From contig CAJUAU010000002.1 in NCBI GenBank assembly GCA_910584645.1, forward strand, positions 117,964 through 181,963: DNA of 64,000 bases. The letters run 5' to 3'. Made by a program: the position numbers and the translations under genes. The stretch comes from an uncultured Eubacterium sp. (lineage in GTDB: Bacteria; Bacillota; Clostridia; Lachnospirales; Lachnospiraceae). Under the pieces are notes generated by a model. That model searched no databases, had not been told where the DNA came from, and was given only the letters and a program-made list of their open reading frames with translations. Positions 44,856 to 53,098 of this stretch are shown piece by piece. Within the stretch, counting starts at the first letter, position 1. Each line of letters starts with the position of its first letter.

Positions 44856-45203
44856 ATGAAAAAAGATGAATTAAACGTAGCCATCGGGAGACGAATACGT
44901 CAAACCCGCGAAAATATGGGGTATACAAGGGAAAACTTCAGCGAACTCTGTGATATTTCTGACAGTTTCTTAAGTGATATAGAACGTGGAAACAAAAGCC
45001 TGACTACTAAGACACTTTTCAAAATTTGTACTGCTTCTCACATTTCAGCAGATTATCTCTTATTTGGAACCGTTCCCGGGAACTCTTCCAAAAATTTACA
45101 GATCGACAGTATGCTTTCTACTCTCGCCAGAATGAGTACTGACCAGCGCTCACATGCTGCTGCAATCATCAATGAATTTTTTCTTGCATTGAATGGACTT
45201 TAA
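44856..45203 (+). CDS. XRE-family helix-turn-helix regulator
   Basis: A 115-residue DNA-binding protein. Residues 8-65 are a Cro/CI-type HTH: IGRRIRQTRENMGYTRENFSELCDIS, quoted here by RIRQTREN, SELCDIS and FLSDIERGNKSLT for the recognition helix. The C-terminal 45 residues are helical and may form a dimer interface. It is divergent from the tad operon and its promoter region contains twin palindromes, so it is the likely local controller and autoregulator. Whether it represses or activates is not visible. ATG follows AAGGAAAGG. Confidence 0.9.
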   Translation: MKKDELNVAIGRRIRQTRENMGYTRENFSELCDISDSFLSDIERGNKSLTTKTLFKICTASHISADYLLFGTVPGNSSKNLQIDSMLSTLARMSTDQRSHAAAIINEFFLALNGL

Positions 45204-45219
45204 AACTTTCCATAAACAA

Positions 45220-45260
45220 AAAACCTGATGACCTTCACATACTTACGGTCACCAGGTTTT
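45220..45260. terminator. Bidirectional terminator after the XRE gene
   Basis: Arms 45220-45233 and 45247-45260 (AAAACCTG.TGACC and its complement) pair over 14 bp with one mismatch; the stem is flanked by A and T runs on both sides, serving the XRE gene and the convergent DUF6465 gene. Confidence 0.8.
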
Positions 45261-45327
45261 ATGATATAAGTCAAAACCCCAGTAGTATTTGTTTTTATGA
45301 AACACAAAGCATCATCAAATGCAGATA

Positions 45328-45768
45328 TTAAAAATCAATTTCGCCGGTAATTTCCTCATTGATCACATAATATGCCTTGAATTCATCAGGCTTTACATAA
45401 ATATTCAAGCTCTTCAAAGAAGTCTCGCGTTTTCCCTGCTCTTTCCACATCTCTTTGATGCGGTTTACCAAATCCGTATAAGCGATTTCTCTTCCTCCGT
45501 ACTGAACATGAAGCTCTACAGTTCTCTCTGCTGCCGGCTTCGGTCCCCTCTTAGCGCCCTTTTTAACTGAAGTCTTTTTCTTCGTTGTCGTTTTCTTCGC
45601 TACAGTCTTTTTCTCCGGTTCTGCTTTCACTTCTGCTGTCTTTTTCTCTTCTGCCTTTACTGGTGAGGCCGCTACCTCTGTTTTCTTTGTCTCTGTTGTC
45701 GCAACACTATCCTTGACGGTATTGGCCGTTTCGGATTTTTTTGGTGCACTTGTTTTTGCTACTGCCAT
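45328..45768 (-). CDS. DUF6465 family protein with Lys/Ala/Thr-rich N-terminus
   Basis: A 146-residue protein. Residues 1-75 are a low-complexity tail rich in Lys, Ala and Thr (KKTVAKKTTTKKKTSVKK-type), resembling the tails of histone-like proteins. Residues 80-146 are a compact domain (VELHVQYGGREIAYTDLVNRI, in parts VQYGGREI and LNIYVKPDEFKAYYVI) that I associate with DUF6465, common in Lachnospiraceae. Function unknown; nucleic-acid or envelope binding by the basic tail is a guess. ATG follows TGGAGG. Monocistronic. Confidence 0.82.
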   Translation of the reverse strand: MAVAKTSAPKKSETANTVKDSVATTETKKTEVAASPVKAEEKKTAEVKAEPEKKTVAKKTTTKKKTSVKKGAKRGPKPAAERTVELHVQYGGREIAYTDLVNRIKEMWKEQGKRETSLKSLNIYVKPDEFKAYYVINEEITGEIDF

Positions 45769-45835
45769 GTCTGATATCCTCCATAAAGATAAATAGAATA
45801 GTAATAAAATAATGAAATTGTTTCCCTATTAGATA

Positions 45836-45864
45836 ATATTACAACATATAAAAGAATTTTACAA
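45836..45864 (-). promoter_or_regulatory. Weak candidate promoter of the DUF6465 gene
   Basis: Minus-strand TTGTAA (45859-45864), 17-bp spacer, TAATAT (45836-45841) in very AT-rich DNA; four of six matches in each box, so chance is possible. Confidence 0.35.
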
Positions 45865-45958
45865 TTATAATTTTTCACAAAATTTATATATTTTTAATTT
45901 ATTTCATTATTCGATTTGTATAAAACCCTTTACATTTTCTAATTTATCCCGTAAAATA

Positions 45959-45987
45959 TGTATATAAATTTCCATACGTGCTATAAT
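45959..45987 (+). promoter_or_regulatory. Candidate promoter of the small acidic membrane protein
   Basis: Perfect TATAAT (45982-45987) with a weak TGTATA (45959-45964) 17 bp upstream, about 30 bp before the ATG at 46016. Confidence 0.5.
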
Positions 45988-46015
45988 AAGCATGCGGACA
46001 GAAAGGACGATGAAT

Positions 46016-46288
46016 ATGAAAAAATTTTTTAAATTTCTTCTGGGGGCAGGTGCCTTGATTGCCACTATTGGAGGCATTATGTATTTCCTGAAAAATGTTC
46101 TAATGAAAGATTATCTAGAGGACTATGACGATGATGATTTTGATAATGACCTTTACGACGAGGACGATGCCTCTGAGCAAAGAGATTATGTAACAATACA
46201 TGCTCCGGAAACGGACTCCGACTCAGCAGATGAGACGCAGGAAGATGATTTATCTGCATTTGACGCCGACGGGGACGAATCCAACTGA
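46016..46288 (+). CDS. Small membrane protein with acidic tail
   Basis: A 90-residue protein: basic start MKKFFKFLL, one membrane helix (about 8-28, GAGALIATIGGIMYFLKNV) and a very acidic tail with runs of Asp/Glu (YDDDDFDNDLYDEDD) and Ser. I do not recognise a family beyond small membrane proteins of this lineage. The ATG at 46016 is 8 bp from AAAGGA; upstream in-frame ATGs at 45992 and 46010 have no suitable site. It lies divergent from the DUF6465 gene and convergent with pfkA. Confidence 0.72.
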   Translation: MKKFFKFLLGAGALIATIGGIMYFLKNVLMKDYLEDYDDDDFDNDLYDEDDASEQRDYVTIHAPETDSDSADETQEDDLSAFDADGDESN

Positions 46289-46312
46289 TAATAATTTAAC
46301 ACCAGGATAACT

Positions 46313-46368
46313 AAAAAACTCCCGGCGGTTTTTCCCAAAAACCTGTCAGGAGTTTTATATTTTTATTG
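46313..46368. terminator. Terminator between the acidic protein gene and pfkA
   Basis: Outer arms AAAACTCC/GGAGTTTT and an inner GGTTTTT/AAAAACC stem form a composite hairpin (46315-46356) followed by TATATTTTTATT. A-runs on the left make it usable for pfkA on the minus strand too. Confidence 0.75.
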
Positions 46369-46383
46369 ACTTTAGCCCGAGAG

Positions 46384-47361
46384 CTATCTGGAAAGACGCA
46401 TTGTCATACTGAACAAATGCTCGTCAATATCTTTTGTCATAGCAAGGGCTTCATCAATATCGTAGTGGCAAAAATGTCCATCACGATAAGCTACTACGCG
46501 GTTTGTCTGTCCCTCCAGAAGGAGATCCACCGCCAGCGCTCCCATGGCAGAGGCATAGACACGGTCGCGGCAGGTAGGATTGCCTCCCCGCTGTATATGT
46601 CCGATCACCGTGGCACGGGTCTCGATCCCGGTAGCTTTTTCGATCCTCTCTGCCATGCCATAGGAATCTCCGATTCCCTCTGCATTTACAATAATATGAT
46701 GTTTTTTCCCGATCCTTCTCTTGGCACGGATCTTCTCGATGATCTTCTGCTCATCGTTGTCATAGCGCTCGGGAATAAGAACATACTCAGAACCGTTGCT
46801 GATTCCGCACCAGAGAGCAATATGTCCTGCCGTCCGCCCCATAACCTCTATGATACTGCAGCGCTCATGGGATGCTGAAGTATCTCTTACTTTATCAATA
46901 GCTTCCATCGCCGTATTGCAGGCAGTATCAAATCCGATGGTATACTCCGTACAGGAAATATCAAGATCGATAGTTCCTGGAACACCAATAGTATTGATCC
47001 CGTTTTCTGAAAGCTTCTGGGCGCCTCGGAAAGAACCGTCCCCTCCGATCACGACGATACCATCTATACCATGTTTACGGCAGATATCTGCTGCCTTTTT
47101 CTGTCCTTCTGGTGTAGTCATTTCCTTGCAGCGGGATGTATAGAGGATGGTTCCTCCCTTCTGGACGATATCCGACACACTCATCGTAGCCATATCTATA
47201 ATATCCTCTTCCAGAAGTCCAGCATAACCCCGCTTGATGCCCTTTACCGCTACCCCGCTGGCCAGGCCGGACCGAACTACCGCCCGTATTGCTGCGTTCA
47301 TACCCGGTGCGTCTCCGCCGCTCGTTAATACTCCAATCGTTTTCACAGCCTTTTCTGACAT
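46384..47361 (-). CDS. pfkA: ATP-dependent 6-phosphofructokinase
   Basis: A 325-residue glycolytic enzyme making fructose 1,6-bisphosphate. Motifs: GVLTSGGDAPGMNAAIRAVVR, GGDGSFRGA (Gly after GGD indicates ATP rather than pyrophosphate as donor), PGTIDLDI with the catalytic Asp, and EVMGRTAGHIAL. Length and motifs fit bacterial PfkA. The start at 47361 follows GGAGGATATT. It lies 95 bp after dnaE, the same order seen in several Bacillota (dnaE-pfkA). Confidence 0.95.
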   Translation of the reverse strand: MSEKAVKTIGVLTSGGDAPGMNAAIRAVVRSGLASGVAVKGIKRGYAGLLEEDIIDMATMSVSDIVQKGGTILYTSRCKEMTTPEGQKKAADICRKHGIDGIVVIGGDGSFRGAQKLSENGINTIGVPGTIDLDISCTEYTIGFDTACNTAMEAIDKVRDTSASHERCSIIEVMGRTAGHIALWCGISNGSEYVLIPERYDNDEQKIIEKIRAKRRIGKKHHIIVNAEGIGDSYGMAERIEKATGIETRATVIGHIQRGGNPTCRDRVYASAMGALAVDLLLEGQTNRVVAYRDGHFCHYDIDEALAMTKDIDEHLFSMTMRLSR

Positions 47362-47456
47362 AATATCCTCCATTCCTGCACTGCCCCAATTACAACAGTT
47401 CTATAATATGATATTTCTTTTTCTTACAAGCCATATACATTTTTATTGTACGACAT

Positions 47457-50400
47457 TTAAAGACTTTTTTCAATACTCATTTGCACTACTTTTACATTCT
47501 CATGACCAACATCCTCATAAAGTTTTTCCAGAAGTTCCGGGCACACTTTTGTCATACGGCTGTTGGGCAGCTGCTTCTTTGCCCTCTCCTGGGAAAGATA
47601 TATGATCACTGTATCCTGTCCGTCATACTGCCCCAGCACTGCAAATAAATGCTCCTCCATTTTACGGTACTCTTCACGGTCCGTGAACTGGATCCAGAGC
47701 TGTCTGGGAATTTCATCAAAAGGAAGGATCTTCTGGCAGATCATCTTCGCCGGTTTGTCCTCCTCCACAGTGATCCGGCCCTTGATAAATACCTTCCGGT
47801 CCGTCTCAAGCAGACTCCGGTATGTCTCATAATCTTTGGAAAATACGATGATCTCCACAGTCCCCATCAGATCTTCCAGCGTGATAAATGCCATCAGGCT
47901 GTTGGTCCGCGTAGTCTTTACCACCTTGTCCACGATCATCCCGCCGATCACTGCTGTCTCATTGTCCCTCACCCGCGGGGCAGTCTCTCCTTCTGCCACC
48001 ACAAAATCTGCCGTAGTCCGGGTAATATTCTTTTCCATCACCGGAATATAGTCCTCCAGGGGATGGCCGCTGATATAGACTCCCAAAACTTCTTTTTCAA
48101 AGCCCAGGATCATCTCTTTATCGTATTCCCCCACATCCGGCAGCTTCGTCTCCAGCTCTTCTTTCTCTTCTTCCCCGGCAAAATCAAAGAGAGACATCTG
48201 CCCCGTCATAGTCACTTTCTTTTCCTGGCTGATACCATCCAGTATACCAGCATAAGCGCTCATCTTCTGTTTTCTGGTACCCTCTAAACAGTCCAGGGCC
48301 CCCGCTTTGATAAAGCTTTCCAGCGCCCTCTTGTTTACTGCCTTGCCGTTCATCCGGCTGCACAAATCTTTCAGGGAAAGAAAGAGACCTCCCGCCCTTC
48401 TCTCCTCTACAATGGCATCGATGATCGGTTTCCCCACGCTCTTGATCGCCGCCAGCCCATAGCGGATTCCCGTCTCAGAGGGCGTAAACCTTGCCTCCCC
48501 CTCATTGATATCCGGGGGCAGGATCTCAATGCCCATCTGGCGGCAGGTCAGAGTGTACTCGGTGATCTTCCCTGTAAAATCCATAACAGAAGTGAGCAGT
48601 GCCGCCATAAATTCCCTGGGATAGTAATATTTCAGATAAGCCGTCTGGTAGGATACCACCGCATACGCCGCCGCATGGGATTTATTGAAAGCATATTTAG
48701 CAAAGTCTGTCATGTCGTCATAGATCTTTCTCGCCACCGCCTCCGGGATCCCGCGGTGGATACATCCCTCTACACCTTCCTCTTCATTGCCGTAGATAAA
48801 ATTATTTTTTTCCTTCTCCATCACCGATGCTTTTTTCTTGGACATGGCCCGGCGCACCAGGTCGCTCCGGCCATAGCTGTAGCCCGCCAGCTCCCTGACG
48901 ATCTGCATGACCTGCTCCTGATAGACGATACATCCGTAGGTGGGAGATAATATGGGCTCCAGTTCCGGACAGTCATATACGATATTATTTTTATCGTTCT
49001 TTCCCGCGATATACTTCGGGATAAAATCCATGGGACCAGGACGGTACAAAGAGATGCCCGCAATAATGTCTTCCAGGGACTCCGGTTTCAGTTCCTTCAT
49101 AAAGCTCTTCATACCGGCGCTCTCCAGCTGGAATACCCCTTCTGTTTTTCCCGCCGATATCATCTCAAAGACATTGTGGTCATCATAGCTGATGTCCTCC
49201 AGGGACAACTTCCCTTCGATGGCATTCTTGATCACAGTCAGGTTCCTCAGTCCCAGAAAATCCATCTTTAAAAGTCCCAGTTCTTCCAGTGTCACCATTG
49301 TATACTGGGTCGTTATCGTTCCGTCCGCCGCCCGGGAGACCGGCACAAAATCATCCACTTCCCTTGGACTGATCACCACGCCGGCGGCGTGGATTGACGT
49401 GTGTCTCGGAAGCCCCTCCAGACGCAGGGACATATCGATCAGTTTCTTTACTCCCTCATCTGAATCGTACATCTGCTTCAGTTCCGGATTCATCTTCAGC
49501 GCCTTGCTGATGGTGATGCCCAGTTCCATCGGCACCGCCTTTGCCACGCTGTCCACATAAGCATAGGGCATGTCCAGCACACGTCCTACATCCCGGATCA
49601 CCATCCGGGCAGCCATCGTACCGAAAGTAACGATCTGAACCACCCGGTCCTCACCATATTTTTCCGTCACATAATCGATCACTTCCTGGCGTCTCTCCAC
49701 ACAAAAATCAATATCAATATCAGGCATCGTGACACGTTCAGGATTCAAAAACCTCTCAAACAGAAGATTGTACTTAATGGGATCAATGATATCCGTAATC
49801 TCCAGACAGTAGGCAACAATACTTCCCGCCGCCGACCCTCTTCCGGGACCCACTGGGATTCCATGGTCCTTGGCATATTTGATAAAATCCCACACGATGA
49901 GAAAGTAGTCCACAAACCCCATATTGACAATGGTATCCAGCTCATATTCCAGTCTGGCTCTTAATTCCTCCATGTCATAGCCGCTGCTGCCATATCGCTT
50001 TTCCAGTCCCTCTGCGCACAGCTTTCTCAGATATCCTTCCGCCTCATACCCCTCCGGCACATCAAACTTTGGCAGTTTATAATTGCCAAACTCAATCTCC
50101 ACATGGCAGCGCTGCGCGATCTTATATGTATTTTCCAGTGCCTCTTTTGCATAAGGAAACAGCTCCGCCATCTGTTCCGGGGATTTCAGAAAGTACTGCC
50201 CCCCGTCGTAGCGCATGCGGTTCTCGTCACTGACCTTTTTGCCCGTCTGGATACATAGAAGAATATCGTGGGCTTCCACGTCTGTCTCATAGATATAATG
50301 AAGGTCGTTGGTGGCCACCAGTTCGATGCCTGTCTCCTCATGCATCCGGAGAAGCCCCTGATTCACTGTCTGCTGGGGAGCGAGGCCATGATCCTGAAGC

Positions 50401-50921
50401 TCCAGGAAGAAATTTCCTTCTCCAAATATATCCTGAAGTTTCAGAGCCTCGTTTTTAGCTTCTTCATAGAGCCCTTTTACCAGTTTAGAAGCCACCACCC
50501 CGGCAAGACAGGCGCTGAGGGCGATGATCCCCTCATGGTACCGGCGCAGCACCTCATAATCCACCCTCGGCTTATAATAAAAGCCCTCGGTAAATCCTTT
50601 GGATACGATCTTCATCAGATTTTTATAACCAGTATCATTTTCCGCCAGAAGCACAAGATGATTATATCGTTCCTCTCCCTGATTATTTTCCCGATCAAAT
50701 CTGGAACCCGGCGCCACGTATACCTCACAGCCGATAATAGGCCGGATCCCTGCCTCTTTGGCTGCCCGGTAAAAATCAATCACCCCATACATGACTCCGT
50801 GGTCTGTGATAGCGATGCTGTCCATTCCCAGCTCTTTCGTTCGCGCCACCAGTTCCTTGATCTTACTCGCGCCGTCCAGCAGACTGTATTCTGTATGAAC
50901 ATGAAGATGAGTAAAATTCAT
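47457..50921 (-). CDS. dnaE: DNA polymerase III alpha subunit (DnaE type)
   Basis: A 1154-residue replicative polymerase. The N-terminal PHP domain (FTHLHVHTEYSLLDGA) is followed by the polymerase palm with the metal-binding PDIDIDFCVERR, the PGRGSAAGS loop, fingers with SKKKASVMEKEK-type basic helix, a tandem helix-hairpin-helix region and a C-terminal OB fold (AFITLEDLMGTVEIIVFSKDY in parts). There is no exonuclease insertion, so it is DnaE rather than PolC. ATG follows AGGAAAGG. A strong hairpin lies only 22 bp upstream (50944-50978), so expression may depend on read-through from the hprK-whiA-crh operon. Confidence 0.95.
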   Translation of the reverse strand: MNFTHLHVHTEYSLLDGASKIKELVARTKELGMDSIAITDHGVMYGVIDFYRAAKEAGIRPIIGCEVYVAPGSRFDRENNQGEERYNHLVLLAENDTGYKNLMKIVSKGFTEGFYYKPRVDYEVLRRYHEGIIALSACLAGVVASKLVKGLYEEAKNEALKLQDIFGEGNFFLELQDHGLAPQQTVNQGLLRMHEETGIELVATNDLHYIYETDVEAHDILLCIQTGKKVSDENRMRYDGGQYFLKSPEQMAELFPYAKEALENTYKIAQRCHVEIEFGNYKLPKFDVPEGYEAEGYLRKLCAEGLEKRYGSSGYDMEELRARLEYELDTIVNMGFVDYFLIVWDFIKYAKDHGIPVGPGRGSAAGSIVAYCLEITDIIDPIKYNLLFERFLNPERVTMPDIDIDFCVERRQEVIDYVTEKYGEDRVVQIVTFGTMAARMVIRDVGRVLDMPYAYVDSVAKAVPMELGITISKALKMNPELKQMYDSDEGVKKLIDMSLRLEGLPRHTSIHAAGVVISPREVDDFVPVSRAADGTITTQYTMVTLEELGLLKMDFLGLRNLTVIKNAIEGKLSLEDISYDDHNVFEMISAGKTEGVFQLESAGMKSFMKELKPESLEDIIAGISLYRPGPMDFIPKYIAGKNDKNNIVYDCPELEPILSPTYGCIVYQEQVMQIVRELAGYSYGRSDLVRRAMSKKKASVMEKEKNNFIYGNEEEGVEGCIHRGIPEAVARKIYDDMTDFAKYAFNKSHAAAYAVVSYQTAYLKYYYPREFMAALLTSVMDFTGKITEYTLTCRQMGIEILPPDINEGEARFTPSETGIRYGLAAIKSVGKPIIDAIVEERRAGGLFLSLKDLCSRMNGKAVNKRALESFIKAGALDCLEGTRKQKMSAYAGILDGISQEKKVTMTGQMSLFDFAGEEEKEELETKLPDVGEYDKEMILGFEKEVLGVYISGHPLEDYIPVMEKNITRTTADFVVAEGETAPRVRDNETAVIGGMIVDKVVKTTRTNSLMAFITLEDLMGTVEIIVFSKDYETYRSLLETDRKVFIKGRITVEEDKPAKMICQKILPFDEIPRQLWIQFTDREEYRKMEEHLFAVLGQYDGQDTVIIYLSQERAKKQLPNSRMTKVCPELLEKLYEDVGHENVKVVQMSIEKSL

Positions 50922-50943
50922 TGTTCCGTCCTTTCCTAGTAAA

Positions 50944-50978
50944 ATACACCTTTCCGTACTGCCTGCGGAAAGGTGTAT
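50944..50978 (-). terminator. Hairpin between the HPr-like gene and dnaE (terminator/attenuator)
   Basis: Perfect 13-bp arms (ATACACCTTTCCG and complement; 50944-50956 and 50966-50978) with a 9-nt loop; only four T follow on the minus strand. The stem's CCTTTCC could also pair with the dnaE ribosome site GGAAAGG, giving an alternative fold. Confidence 0.65.
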
Positions 50979-50990
50979 CTTTTTCTTGAT

Positions 50991-51242
50991 TTATTTGCCA
51001 AGCAGATACTGTTCGATACTGTACATGGCATCCTTCTCGTCTTCCCCCTCGATCTCAAGATCAAGACTCTGTCCCAGGGAAAGCCCCAGCGTCATCATTC
51101 CCATAATGCTCTTTGCATTCACGGTCTTGCTGTTCTGTCTGATGCTGACCCGGCTCTGATACTGACTGGCGATCTGCACCAGCTTCGCAATCGGTCTGGC
51201 TCCGGCCTCAGCAAGATTTACTTCAATATTTTTTTCTATCAT
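50991..51242 (-). CDS. HPr/Crh-family regulatory protein lacking the PTS histidine
   Basis: An 83-residue HPr-fold protein. The PTS site HARP reads GARP here (G14), so the phosphoenolpyruvate-dependent His phosphorylation site is absent; the regulatory Ser site is kept (AKSIMGMMTLG, S45). That combination matches Crh of Bacillus subtilis, in which the His is Gln and HPr kinase acts on Ser46. As in Bacillus, it lies directly after whiA, and hprK is four genes further upstream. It probably acts in carbon catabolite control rather than sugar transport. The start at 51242 (MIEKNIEVNL) follows TTGGAGG. Confidence 0.85.
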   Translation of the reverse strand: MIEKNIEVNLAEAGARPIAKLVQIASQYQSRVSIRQNSKTVNAKSIMGMMTLGLSLGQSLDLEIEGEDEKDAMYSIEQYLLGK

Positions 51243-51278
51243 TTTTATCCTCCAAGCTGCCACATGATCTATATGGCT

Positions 51279-52208
51279 TTATTCATTGGGATCACGGTTT
51301 CTAAGATTTTCCGCGATCTCACTCAGTTTGCGCAGACGATGGTTCACACCCGATTTGCCGATCGGGGGAACAAGCATCTCACCAAGTTCTTTCAGCGATA
51401 CTTCTGCATGTTCCAGTCGAAGGTTTGCGATTTGTGCCAATCCCTTAGGTAGTGTTCCAAACCCGGAAGTATCCTTAATGTATTGTATGTCTTCGATCTG
51501 TCTGGCTGCCGCAGAAACTGTTTTCTTGATGTTGGCAGTCTCACAGTTTACTTTGCGGTTAATGGAATTTCGCATTTCTTTTAAAATACGTACATTTTCA
51601 AATTCCATAAGCGCCACATGCGCCTCCATAACATTCAGAAGGTCTACAATACGTGCCCCCTCTTTCAAATATACAATATAGTTTTTCTTTCTCTCTACAA
51701 TTTTGGCCTCGATGGAAAAACTCAATAGAAGCCGTACCACCTCTCGTGCCTTGCCCTGGTTGTCTAATGTGATTTCAAGATGATATCCCCTGCCCGGATC
51801 CGTTATGGATCCACAGGCTAAAAATAATCCCCGTAGAAAAGCTCTTCTGCAGCAATTCCTCTGAACGATCAGCTCGTGAACCAGCAGTTTTCCTTCCAGC
51901 AGTTTGAGAGCTTTAAAAAAAGTCAACGCATCCTCTGGATCTAAAATATAGATCAGATACTGATGACCTCTTACTGACATTTCTATGTGAAAATGAAATG
52001 CTTTCTTAATTAAGATAGAATATTTTTTCGCAACTGTCAAGTTTTCTGTGACAAATTTCGCAGAAAAGTTTTGTTTTCCGTCAAAACTTGTCCCGGAAAT
52101 TATCTGGCCGCAGCAGGAAAAAAGTGCCGCCAGCTCAGCGATCTGACAATGCCTCGCCCGGCTGATATGGACACCAAGCTCTTCTTTTACTTTTCCGGAA
52201 AACGACAT
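51279..52208 (-). CDS. whiA: WhiA DNA-binding protein
   Basis: A 309-residue WhiA: N-terminal LAGLIDADG-homing-endonuclease-like domain without nuclease activity (FSGKVKEELGVHISRARHCQIAEL in parts; CCRRAFLRGLFLACGS) and a C-terminal HTH (LGEMLVPPIGKSGVNHRLRKL). In Bacillus it affects cell division and chromosome segregation; in Streptomyces it regulates sporulation. It overlaps rapZ by 22 bp, showing tight coupling, and precedes the Crh-like gene. Confidence 0.94.
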   Translation of the reverse strand: MSFSGKVKEELGVHISRARHCQIAELAALFSCCGQIISGTSFDGKQNFSAKFVTENLTVAKKYSILIKKAFHFHIEMSVRGHQYLIYILDPEDALTFFKALKLLEGKLLVHELIVQRNCCRRAFLRGLFLACGSITDPGRGYHLEITLDNQGKAREVVRLLLSFSIEAKIVERKKNYIVYLKEGARIVDLLNVMEAHVALMEFENVRILKEMRNSINRKVNCETANIKKTVSAAARQIEDIQYIKDTSGFGTLPKGLAQIANLRLEHAEVSLKELGEMLVPPIGKSGVNHRLRKLSEIAENLRNRDPNE

Positions 52209-53080
52209 AAATTCCTCAACCTGTCCTTCTCTATATCTCTATGCTCTTTCTTACAGCCATATTCGGAATTTTCAAACTCTTTATAAATGGCATTGGTCAG
52301 CGTTACCGAACGGTGCTTTCCACCGGTACATCCGATGGCGATCACCAGCTGATTTTTTCCTTCTATAATATAATTGGGAATGAGAAAATCCAGCATGTCC
52401 TTTAACTTTTGCAAAAATTCTCCGGCATTGGGAGATTTCATGACATAATCGTATACTTCTGCATCATTTCCGGTCAGAGGTTTTAATTCATCGATGTAAA
52501 AGGGGTTCGGAAGAAATCTCACATCAAAGACCAGATCGGCATCCGTCGGTATTCCGTACTTAAATCCAAAAGAGACAAAGGTAAGATAAAAGTTACAGTA
52601 CTCTCCATCATTTACGAAAATGCGCTCCAGCTCCTGCTTTAAATCCCGGATCAACAGAGTACTGGTATCTATGATGTAATCCGCGCTGCTCTTTAATTCG
52701 ATCAGAAGCTCCCGTTCTGCCTCAATACCTGAGTCAATTCGTCCTCCCTTTGCCAGTGGATGAAGACGCCTCGTCTCTTTATAACGTTTTACCAGCACCG
52801 CAGTACTTGCCTCAAAGAACAAAATCTCAAACTGATTGCCCCCGCGTCTTAATTCCCGCAGCACGCTGGCGGTCTCTCTCAGAGCCTCTTCCCCCACGCG
52901 GATATCCAGACCAAGCGCTACCTTTTGAATCTGCTCGCTGGAATCCTCTGTCAGCTGCATAAAAGTAGGAAGCAGGGAAACAGGAAGATTGTCCACACAA
53001 AAATAGCCGCCATCCTCCAGAATCCGCATCGCCGATGACCTTCCGGCACCACTCATCCCCGTTACAATGACAAAACGCAT
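52187..53080 (-). CDS. rapZ: RapZ/YvcJ-family nucleotide-binding protein
   Basis: A 297-residue RapZ-type protein: P-loop GMSGAGRSSA at the N-terminus (Arg in the usual Lys position, as in many family members), DNLPVSLLPTF and the C-terminal GCTGGKHRSVTL motif. In Escherichia coli RapZ controls GlmZ RNA and amino-sugar synthesis; YvcJ in Bacillus binds and hydrolyses nucleotides. Neighbours murB and whiA are the usual ones in Bacillota. ATG follows GAAAGGAG. Confidence 0.94.
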   Translation of the reverse strand: MRFVIVTGMSGAGRSSAMRILEDGGYFCVDNLPVSLLPTFMQLTEDSSEQIQKVALGLDIRVGEEALRETASVLRELRRGGNQFEILFFEASTAVLVKRYKETRRLHPLAKGGRIDSGIEAERELLIELKSSADYIIDTSTLLIRDLKQELERIFVNDGEYCNFYLTFVSFGFKYGIPTDADLVFDVRFLPNPFYIDELKPLTGNDAEVYDYVMKSPNAGEFLQKLKDMLDFLIPNYIIEGKNQLVIAIGCTGGKHRSVTLTNAIYKEFENSEYGCKKEHRDIEKDRLRNLCRFPEK

Positions 53081-53098
53081 GACTTTCTCCTTTCCGGC

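Noticed and set aside
47362..47456. Separate pfkA promoter
   Set aside because: TTGTAA and TATTAT boxes occur but with 15-bp spacing in AT-rich sequence; too weak to list.
50991..51242. Ordinary PTS phosphocarrier HPr
   Set aside because: The phosphorylated histidine is replaced by glycine, so it cannot carry phosphate in sugar transport.
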